A stretch of DNA of 64,000 nt from positions 82,415,156 to 82,479,155 of the forward strand of contig NC_133532.1 in the NCBI RefSeq assembly GCF_048544455.1. Reading direction: 5' to 3'. The position numbers were made by a program, and so were the translations under genes. Under the pieces are notes generated by a model that saw only the letters and a list, made by a program, of their open reading frames with translations, made no database searches and was not told the DNA's origin. This document shows, piece by piece, positions 55,946 through 64,000 of this stretch. Each line of letters opens with the position of its first letter. The first letter of the stretch is position 1. The DNA comes from Silene latifolia. Its lineage: Eukaryota > Streptophyta > Magnoliopsida > Caryophyllales > Caryophyllaceae.

Positions 55946-56900
55946 TAATATATGATACTAATTTAATCACTGTGATAACAAACAATTATCTGTATAACAC
56001 TAAATAAACATAACTTAACATAAATAAACTTAATTGAGGACTTTTACAATCTTACTATCGATCTTATACGATTATGTACGATCAATATGTTCGACTAAAT
56101 TGAACTAAATTAAGCTGATCAATACGAGAAGTAGTAACAGGAGTTAGACCAATTGAACTCAATGAACTCCGAATCAACTCAACTAAATGAAGTTGAATCA
56201 ATGAATCAAAATGAGCTGAACTTAGGTTCGAAGAATTTGATTAAGTTAATTACAAACTCATCTCTACACAAATTAACTCTTACTTTAGTTCAACTTCATT
56301 GAGTTCAGTTCAGTTCAACTCATGCTACTGCTTATCTTATATATCAACTTAGTTAAGTTAACTTTAGTAAATTCAAGAATAACCAAGTTCAATGTTGTTA
56401 AAACGTGATCTAGATCGTAAAATTGTACGATCCTATGATCCAAAAAGTGGAAATGATACAAGTCATCGTAGGATCGTTTTGGTGGAAAGATCGGGTAGGA
56501 TCACATATTGATCATACATAATCGTATACGGTCGATGATAGGATAGTAAAAGTCTTATTTATGTGTGTTCTAATTTTGTGAGGTTGTTGTTTCTTTGTAC
56601 TTACAACTCTAACTTAAGAGGATATGTAATAATTTATATAAGATGTAAGTTATATTAACTTAAACCATACACTTATATTAATGTATGAGTACTCATGTTT
56701 AATTAGTATCATACACATCATTGCTCCTTATCACATTGATTAAATTAGTATCATAAATTCGTCTCTCGTATTATGTACATAAAAATTGTATCATTGCACA
56801 GTGTCTGCCACGTCATTAATCCGCGCCACCGCCTCTCCTCCAATAGGAATCTGCCATTTCAGCAATCCATATATCCATCTTTTGCCCGTTAGTAGCCCGC
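55811..56900. repeat. Large imperfect palindrome (fold-back)
   Basis: 55811-56235 is found in inverted order at about 56260-56900. Matching landmarks: GGCGGTGGCGCGGATTAATGAC (left 55873, right complement near 56830), GATACTAATTTAATCA (left 55954, right near 56740) and TATACGATTATGTACGATC (left 56065, right near 56520). The centre is near 56248. Identity is roughly 75-85% and falls toward the centre. Confidence 0.85.
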
Positions 56901-56901
56901 C

Positions 56902-56990
56902 ATGTGTTTGGAGGGAAAGTTGGAGGGAAAATTTTGTTATATTGGAGGGAAAATTTTGGATTAGGAGGGAAAGTTGGAGGAATTTTTATT
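56902..56990 (+). repeat. TTTGGAGGGAAA repeat block, copy 2
   Basis: Same order and orientation as 52505-52600, directly outside the right arm of the fold-back. Confidence 0.75.
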
Positions 56991-57144
56991 AAAATCTATA
57001 ATCTTTTTCATGTCATAATAATATTATTAATCCATATTTTATTCAATAATTTATATACTCTCATATCATACACTATAACATTTTTATTTACAAAAAAAAA
57101 CATTTTTATTTACTTTTTCACATTTTACCTCCAATTTAATTTTT

Positions 57145-57600
57145 AAGGTTTTAGTGTTTCTATGTTTGATTTATTTTAAGGTTGGGTGTTTTTAGGGTTT
57201 TAGTATTTTTAGGTTTGGTTTATTTTAGGGTTGGTTGTTTTTAGGGTTTGTTTTAGTATTTTTAGGTTTGACTTATTTTAGGGTTAGTTGTTTTTAGGGT
57301 TTGTTTTAGTGTTTTTATGTTTGGTTTATTTTAGGGTTCGGTGTTTTTAGGTTTGATTTATTATAGGGTTGGGTATTTTTAGGGTTTTAGTGTTTCTATG
57401 TTTGGTTTATTTTAGGGCTTGGTGTTTTTAGGGTTTTAGTATTTTTAGGTTTGGTTTATTTTAGGGTTGGTTATTTTTAGGGTTTGTTTTATGTTTCTAT
57501 GTTTGGTTTATTTTAGGGTTGGGTGTTTTTAAGGTTTTAGTATTTTTAGGTTTGGTTTATTTTACAGTTGAGTTTTTTAAGGGTTTATAGGGTATATATA
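57145..57600 (+). repeat. TTTTAGGGTT-rich minisatellite
   Basis: About seven to eight units of 50-65 bp of the type GTTTGGTTTATTTTAGGGTTGG(G/T)TGTTTTTAGGGTTTTAGT. It contains TTTTAGGG words but not in telomeric register. Confidence 0.85.
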
Positions 57601-57622
57601 CTTAACTAAGTAATAGTTACTA

Positions 57623-57712
57623 CTAAGAGCAACTACGCTAGACTCGTCAGTCTAATTCCATTTCCAACTTTCTATGTTTGCTTTATTTTAGGACTGACGT
57701 AGTTGCTCTTAG
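57623..57712. mobile_element. Small inverted-repeat element (90 bp)
   Basis: CTAAGAGCAACTACG at 57623 is perfectly inverted at 57698-57712. The short interior includes GACTCGTCAGTC. Possibly a very small MITE; no target duplication is certain. Confidence 0.6.
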
Positions 57713-57898
57713 TTTAATTCAGTTTAGTTAAACTAACTATAGTTAAGCTAAGTTAAGTTATTTTTATTTAACTTTAATTAAATTTTAATCAAATTAATTT
57801 TTTTAAAATAAGTTTAATCAACTTTAGATAAATAATATTTAATTAAGTTTAATGAAGTTAATTTCAAACAAATGAAAGTCAGTTGAGTTAGTTTTATA

Positions 57899-57989
57899 CT
57901 CCCTCCGACTTGCTGTTTTCTTCCCATTTCATTATAATACTCCTCACATATATTAGAGAAACGAGAAGAAAATTAAAAGCCAGAGGGAG
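57899..57989. mobile_element. Stowaway-type MITE (91 bp)
   Basis: It starts CTCCCTCCGACTT and ends AAAGCCAGAGGGAG, between TA dinucleotides (57897-57898 and 57990-57991). Confidence 0.85.
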
Positions 57990-58678
57990 TATAACTTTAA
58001 TGTAATTAAGTTAACTCTAGTAATGTAATATTTAATAAAGTTTAATTCAGTTAATTTCAAACAAACTAACTTTAGTTAAGTTAGTTAAAATGGTTTTAGC
58101 TTAATTAAATTAATTTTCGTTGAGATAAGTCTAAACCAAAACCAAAGATTTGGAATCAGTATATTATTTGCTTCATGCTTGTTCCTATTATCATTACATT
58201 TTGACGACGTTATATCATATCTATAAAATTTGTAATATTTTCAACTGATCGTTCATATCATGTTGATAATATTATATTCATTCATATAGTCGTCGATGGG
58301 CATGTAAGTAACGTTAGTATTATTTCACATTATTGTTGAGCTAAGTTATGTTTGATTAAGTTAGGTTAATAGGTTTACCCTAATTAAAGTTTTATGCTAT
58401 GTTTTTTTAAAACTTAAATTAAGCTAGTTTTAATCAAATTATACTCAATTAAGTTCATTTTTAATTAATTAAATAATATTAATTAGTTACACTTGATTAA
58501 ACAATATGGAGTTGATCGTGAGTTGACGAGTAGTATTTTGGTCGTATTTTACCCCTTATTTATACGTTATTCCGACTCGATTTTGCGTGCTTAATTGGTT
58601 AAATAGCTCATTTTAATTGCTAATTTATAATAATTAGTCGTCTTAGTTAGATTTAATAATTAGTCGGGTTTTTACATG
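57990..58678. other. AT-rich non-coding DNA
   Basis: Dominated by TTAAGTTA and AATTAAGTT words, much like 54000-54600 in the opposite orientation. Nothing else seen. Confidence 0.5.
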
Positions 58679-58679
58679 A

Positions 58680-58680
<1 letters not shown>

Positions 58681-58775
<95 letters not shown>
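58681..58775. repeat. (ATT)n microsatellite
   Basis: About 32 uninterrupted ATT units. The isoleucine-rich minus frame through it is an artefact. Confidence 0.97.
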
Positions 58776-58778
<3 letters not shown>

Positions 58779-60011
58779 ATGCGTAGGTGAGACGGAATAT
58801 TGAGACGACAGATCAAATGGAGAAATTATTGAATCAATTGAAAGCGAAGTCATGTTGATTTTGTTCCTGCAATCTACCATTATCACCATGGCTACTCATC
58901 ATCACCAATTGACCATGGCTACTCATCATCAAATCCATCGACACACAAATCAACATGACTTCGCTCGATGCCGAATCGAGTTACAACTGCCTAGCTTCAT
59001 AATATCAACCAACCATCGCCTGAAACCAACCACCGTCATCTTCGCACCTGCTACACCCATCTCGCCTCAACCAATTTGTACTCCATTCAACCACCAGCAG
59101 GTTCGCATATGGGTCGTTATGGCTGCATCAATTCACCGTCATCGTGAGTACTACTAATTAAAGAAACCATCGCCGACAACGCACTACCACCGCTGCACGA
59201 CCACCACATAACATTGCAAACCATCGATTTGTTAATGATGGAAATGGAGTCCCCAAGATATTCCGGTGGTGATTCAAACTCAACCTATGGTGGTTTCTTA
59301 CTTGTTTGCACAAGACGGCGAAATCCTATGTTTCCAATGTCACCTTAATCGAAAATAGAATAGACAGATCAGATGATTTTTACTCTACTGGAATGAAAGT
59401 AGCTAAGACAGACAGAACAAACTTGCTACTGCTAAAATCCAGTTTTCACAAGACGGAATGCTTATAAGCCATAAGCCCATAATACAGCATAAATCAAACT
59501 TGCGCATAGACAATTTGAGAGATGTCCGTCTAACTGTCTCACATAAAAAACTGTCTGATATAAGTTCCGGTGGTGATTTGAATGAACTATGGTGGTTTCT
59601 TTGGTGGATCTGAAATCATTAATAATGAGTGAGGAGTAGGAATGGGTTCGTGGGGGAGGAGGAGAGGAGGTCGCGTAGGGGAAATGGGCGGCATGGTGGT
59701 GACATGTTTTTCCGGTGGTGGTTGCAGTGGTGGTCGGAAGATGGTCGGACAGTGGTGGAGGGAGATATGGGTGAAATAAAAAAAAGGAGAAAAGAGATTG
59801 AAAGGGTAGTATTTAGGTATACATTTACTGAAAATAATATTCATAAAATAAAATATAATATAATTTTTTTTTTTTTTGTAAAAATAGATTGACTAATAAA
59901 AATAAATGACTCACCAACTTCTTCAAATTTGAATTTTAAATTCAAAATATTTCAATTTAGGTAGTAAAATTAACTATTGAAAAAGATTCCATATGGTCCC
60001 TATCACTTTCC
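58776..60011. other. Right inner flank of the 7.6 kb region
   Basis: ACC/CATC-rich sequence, with GGTGGTGATT(C/T)(A/G)AA and TATGGTGGTTTCTT repeated at 59264 and 59567. A frame at 58852-59157 (101 codons, His/Thr-rich) has no recognisable domain. No gene is called. Confidence 0.5.
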
Positions 60012-60064
60012 ACGTGGCACAATACTACAGGCCTGTGTACAAAGGGCCTTATACACCCCGTGTA

Positions 60065-60437
60065 CATGTAGCCTTTTCGAATCTCAATTGCTAGCAAAGA
60101 TACCTGAGTGTCCGTGGCACATAAATATGGGATTATTGATTGAAATGATGCCGTTTGTATACGCAGTAGCTAAATTAATTAGCAGTTGACTAGCCGTTGT
60201 AAAATTTCTTGAAATCCTTGTTTCACCTGCTCCACCCACCATCCCACAGTCCCAGTCCCACACAGTACTGCCTATTTTAATAACAATGTCTCGTTTACGT
60301 TTTAAACATCCTTGGGCTTCGTGAACTAACTGATGCCCTTTGTATACCGCTACGTAACTTGAAAAATACCGTATTAGTTATAGCTTTGGTAAAGCATCGA
60401 AATAAATACGTGATATGATATCCTATGAAATATTATA
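60065..60437. other. Intergenic DNA
   Basis: Unremarkable sequence between the right inverted repeat and the next MITE. Confidence 0.4.
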
Positions 60438-60636
60438 CTCTCTTTTAGTCGATCATTTTTTTCCTCTTTTCCATTTTATGATAGTCGGATTTTCTTCCCT
60501 CTTTCTTTTTTTTTGGAAAGGTTTGTATGGTCCAAATTCATTTGCATGTAGGGTAGAGTATTTTGTGTGATCCGAAATCATTTCATTATTTCTTGTGCAA
60601 AATGGCAAGGGGAAGAAATAAGCGACAAGGAGGGAG
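60438..60636. mobile_element. Stowaway-like MITE (199 bp)
   Basis: CTCTCTTTTAGTCG at the left pairs imperfectly with CGACAAGGAGGGAG at the right. TA flanks both sides (60436-60437 and 60637-60638). Confidence 0.75.
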
Positions 60637-60830
60637 TATATCAGACTCATTATTTAAGTTATGGTTTTTTTTGTTAAATACAATCTTTAAAAAACAAATT
60701 TCAAACACCAACTTTTAAAAAAGTTCGGAAATTTCCATGATACCCTTTAATTTTGTCAAATTTCTCATCGTACCTCTAATTTTAAGAATATGTCCATGGT
60801 ATCTTTGAGGTTCCATATTTGTGCTCATGA

Positions 60831-60859
60831 CTAGTTTTAAGCCCGTGCAAATTGCACGG
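60831..60859 (-). mobile_element. Putative Helitron 3' terminus
   Basis: On the minus strand the stem CCGTGCAA/TTGCACGG (60859-60843) is followed after eight bases by CTAG (60834-60831) and then T. This is the classical Helitron 3' end: a GC-rich hairpin, then CTRR and an A|T host junction. The 5' TC end would lie to the right, but I cannot place it. Confidence 0.55.
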
Positions 60860-61241
60860 ATTTGCCATTTAAAAATTATATATTATACAAAAATATATAA
60901 ATTGATGATTAAACTTTGTATCAAGTCATATTCAAGTTTTAGATATGACTTATAAATAATTCCATTAGCCATTAAGAAATTGTAGATGATGGTCCTTTAA
61001 GGATGTGTTTTTAATAATGCATTGCATTCAAATTATATCTTATCAAAATTAGCATACAAATATGCGAAAAATAGAGTATTATCCCAATGATAGGAGTACT
61101 ACAAATTTTGGAAAATTACTTTGTGCCTATTCTATTGTCCATCGTACTTACAGTTATTAAAGATAAGATATTACAACAAAATCTTCAAAAATTAAAAACC
61201 ATATGTGTGAAATATAATTACTTGGTTTTTCACTCCGTTTA
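60860..61241. other. Possible Helitron interior
   Basis: AT-rich sequence to the right of the hairpin, with no open frame. Confidence 0.35.
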
Positions 61242-61465
61242 GGAGTGTTTGGTTTGGGCTTTTGAAATGAATTGTAATGTTTGGTTGGAACATTTTAGAA
61301 TAAAGTTCGGTATCCGATGGATTCTATTTTCATTACACCCAATACATTATTCCCCATTCCCATCATCGAATCAAACAACTATAAACATTTATGGGGTTCT
61401 AACTTCATACATCTGTGAGTTAAAAACCATTCTATTTCATTCATAATGTTCGAACCAAATAACCC
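61242..61465. mobile_element. Tourist/hAT-like MITE (about 224 bp)
   Basis: GGAGTGTTTGGTTTG at the left pairs imperfectly with CGAACCAAATAACCC at the right. TTA precedes the left end and TTTA follows the right end. The T/G-rich TIR style (GTTTGGTT) is common in Harbinger and hAT MITEs. Confidence 0.55.
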
Positions 61466-62757
61466 TTTAATAGTACGTTTCAAAATAAATTATACACTTG
61501 TGAGTTGTTACTACTTGATTTTAAATGTTTAGCAGGTCAATTGAATTTTTTTGACCTTTTTATATTTTATTTTCAAACTTAATTATAACATTATAAATCT
61601 CGAAGAATGTGTCATTGTCTTAACAACCGATGCTTGAATGATATCGCCTTGTTTATCTATTCTATTTTATTTAGAAAGTATATTAATAAAATAAAATCAA
61701 ATAATTAGGACAAATGAGTGATGTGATCATTATTAATTTTCTAAAAATTATTTGCCAACCAATGCTTGAATGTTATTATAAGGTCGAAACCCGATTCAAC
61801 TTGTCCGACCCGTTGGGTCAAAGATAAATAAAAAATTAATAAAAAATGATATAAAATCGTCAGGTAGTCTGTAGTCATAGTTATATCTGGCAAACAGATC
61901 ATGTCGTGACATATTCGTTTCAACTTTAAATGGGTCACCCATACCTCAACCTAACCCGACCCAATTACATAAACGGGATGGTTGGTTGGATTATTGATTA
62001 TTCTACCCAAATATATTATGACGCTTTCAAATAAATGGGTTATTCGTGTCAAGTTTGTGTCAAAAGAACTCAACCCTAGTCCAACTCATTTAAGTTTTGT
62101 ATCATGTTCGTGTCTACCAAATTATTTAAATGAGCCACAACGTCTTAACTCTAACCCGCTAACTTTGTATTGTGTTTTCGGGCCGTGTCAATAATTGCTA
62201 CTTCTACATGAATATATTAACTTTGATTGTAATCACTTTATTATTGGTTATATTAGTTAATTACCTTATTTACCTATAAGCTATAGTTAACTTTTTTTAA
62301 CTAATTACTTATTTTCTTATTATTAATTGTAAATCTATAAGCCTTCCTTATGCCAGATATATGTGTAGATAAGACAACAATTAAAGTGCATAGGGAATCA
62401 CAAATGATTTGTCTTATTAAGCCATATGAGTTTCACTTGACCCGTCACAAATTTGTGACGGATATCGACCGCCATAAATGAGAATTTGTGATTGTAAATT
62501 AACAACTTTTAAAAGTGTTCAGCGACTTGGGCCTATCAACCCAAATGCCGACTGACCAACTCACTAAATTTAATCAAATTACTAATCACATCCACCCATT
62601 TTTACTCACTAAACCTTTTAAACTTAATACTTACCATGAAGTTCTCGCTCTTTTCTCAAATCTCAATAGCCACCACCCGTTTCACTTTCTCCTCAATCCC
62701 TACTTCAAATTAAACGCCTAAAACCAATTACTGAAAATTATAAATGCAACATGAAAT
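61466..62757. other. Intergenic repeat-derived DNA
   Basis: Contains repeated ACCCG/CCCGACCC words (61780-62190), which suggest an old DNA-transposon remnant, and a perfect 20 bp palindrome at 62436-62462. No gene is seen; frames at 61982-62194 and 62515-62721 have no similarity I recognise. Confidence 0.4.
62436..62462. repeat. Perfect palindrome CCGTCACAAATTTGTGACGG
   Basis: A 20 bp perfect inverted repeat within GACCCGTCACAAATT... It resembles transposon terminal or subterminal sequence, but no partner end is identified in the window. Confidence 0.7.
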
Positions 62758-64000
62758 TGTAACACCCCCATATCCAGAGGAGCCTTAACTAGGCCTTCCT
62801 TAGCATATAAGGGCATTACCATCTCGGTTACCCGAGGACAGTAATAATCAAATGTCGATAAAAGAACTATTATGTTATATTACAAGTGATTTAAAACCAA
62901 CTGAAGATATAAAAGATACAACTCAAAGGCTACTCGCTATAACTATCAAATCCCGTGAAGACTCATCCCTGCCCGGACTCCAGCTATCAACGATATCAAC
63001 ACCTGCTAAGACAGACTGCTCACCATAAGGGATCACGACAGACACATAAAACAACAAGGCAACCACACAAGGTCAGTACTGAGATAAGATACATCAATGC
63101 CAACAGCACCTAACAATACAACACAATCAGTCACACACAAGCACACCCACACCGATCAATCTCCGTCACCGACTGTCCACTGGACCAGCCCTGCCAGTGG
63201 GGGACCGCAGCCGTACCCACCAAATCCCCGCTCATCATACCGAGCGATAACCCTGTCCCATTAATGTGCACATCCCCTTCCGTGGCGGGTTCCACGAAGG
63301 GCGAAACTAGGGCGTGAAGCCACTCCCGCAAGTGACTCCACTCAGCCGAGAACGCATCTCGAGAACCAGAGACAAGCAATCACAACCATCAACAGCAATC
63401 AATCAACAACCGTCACAATACAATTACGATAATACACAACAACCACAACAACCGACGCACTAGACCATCTACAGAAACTGAGTAGGCGAACCTACCTTTA
63501 CGCAACTGCAACCAATCCATGCCAACATATGACATATCCAGCAATCAAGCAAAGCCTATAACCACAACACAATCACCTATTACTATCAAGCAAACCCTAA
63601 TTGTAAAGACAAGGATACGGATGATGATGACAACATACCTACAAGGAGAAAACCGGCAAAAGACCGCTACCTGACTCAAGCTATGCTCTCCTAAGGCACA
63701 AGAACCTTCAAAAGGGCTTCCATGGAGGTTTTATGGTGAAGGGAAGGGAAAGAGGCGACTAAAGGGTTGGAGGAATGATGCGGAAATGATTTGCGGATTT
63801 AACAAAACGCGATTAAAAACCCTCGCTGAAAACCCGATACTCGATCGAGTACCCCACATACTCGATCGAGTGACCCCCTACTCGATCGAGTAACCACGCT
63901 ACTCGATCGAGTAGCCTCTACTCTATCAAGTACCACTCATAACTCGTAACCCAAGATAGCTTTGGCACGCACTTCTAAGAACTATTCCCGCTCCCAAGGT
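62758..64000 (+). repeat. Start of a TGTAACACCCC-type LTR, cut by the window edge
   Basis: TGTAACACCCCCATATCC has the terminus style of the Tekay-like LTR at 13747, but the rest differs, so this is another family. 1243 bp are visible with no PBS or polypurine tract. GAAAT... precedes the start. The frame at 63131-63379 on the minus strand is not convincing. Confidence 0.6.
63838..63935. repeat. Five tandem TACTCGATCGAGTA palindromes
   Basis: The 14 bp palindrome starts at about 63838, 63859, 63879, 63900 and 63919 (the last diverged as TACTCTATCAAGTA). The period is 19-21 bp with C-rich spacers. Confidence 0.92.

Larger units (their letters stand above)
52423..60064. mobile_element. 7.6 kb region bounded by imperfect inverted repeats
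   Basis: The left end (52423-52475, TACACGGGGTGTACAAGG...) and right end (60012-60064) are inverted copies of about 53 bp with roughly 75-80% identity. This suggests the ends of one old DNA transposon. I found no matching target duplication and no transposase. The interior has no credible gene. Left (52680-53790) and right (58850-59840) inner flanks are rich in CACC/GGTGATGG words. The middle is AT-rich with AACTTAA repeats, tandem copies and a fold-back structure. Confidence 0.5.

Noticed and set aside
57145..57600. Interstitial telomere repeat
   Set aside because: TTTTAGGG words are not in consecutive 7 bp register. Units are 50-65 bp.
58653..58889. Poly-isoleucine protein on the minus strand
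   Set aside because: It is a translation of the (ATT)n microsatellite.
63131..63379. 82-codon frame on the minus strand in the right-edge LTR
   Set aside because: Inside an LTR, with no recognisable domain and nothing beyond length to support it.

Overview
This is eudicot nuclear DNA in which almost everything is transposable-element sequence, with one recognisable host gene. There are no bacterial-type operons, no RNA genes I can recognise and no CRISPR array. The host call rests on plant LTR-retrotransposon lineages (Sirevirus/Copia, Athila, Tekay-like and Tat Ty3), plant MITEs, and a plant-type DUF662/RAB6-interacting golgin-like gene with GT-AG introns. A Caryophyllales source is my guess from repeat flavour only.

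Left 38.7 kb: a nested LTR-retrotransposon pile whose order can be read from boundaries and target-site duplications. The oldest layer is an Athila ORF1-type gene on the minus strand. Its N-terminal part lies at 34442-34076 and its next part at 13746-12861. A 20.3 kb Tekay-like element (13747-34075, TSD AGAAT) split it, and the frame is intact across the junction. Inside the 5' LTR of that element sits a 12.1 kb gag-only Tat element in minus orientation (14677-26781, TSD CAACG). The other side of the Athila gene is cut at 12860 by a degenerate Copia element (internal region 5389-11597, 3' LTR 11598-12860). The 5' LTR of that Copia element is itself interrupted by a Sirevirus, whose pol end, env-like gene and 3' LTR fill 1-5201. 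A hAT MITE (34459-35006) sits in the Athila leader, and a 3' fragment of a second Tat element follows (about 35541-38742).

38.7-43.2 kb: the genic island, with a four-exon gene (CDS 39766-41535) and two MITEs.

43.2-48.7 kb: a Mutator-like element with a transposase reading right, a broken plant-mobile-domain (PMD) gene reading left, 38 bp terminal inverted repeats and unusual arrays of 23 bp palindromes near both ends.

49-52 kb: a RNase H fragment with a LINE-like tail, split by a 2.6 kb PIF/Harbinger-like element (TSD TTA). That element carries a 699 bp Mutator-type MITE (TSD TTATTTTAA). 52.4-60.1 kb: AT-rich DNA bounded by inverted repeats, holding an 831 bp tandem duplication and a roughly 1.1 kb fold-back palindrome. 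60.4-62.5 kb: MITEs, a Helitron-type terminus and a perfect palindrome. 62.76-64 kb: the start of another TGTAACACCCC-type LTR, cut by the window edge.

Recurring theme: several elements have near-identical LTRs but no coding capacity inside, which points to defective elements copied in trans.
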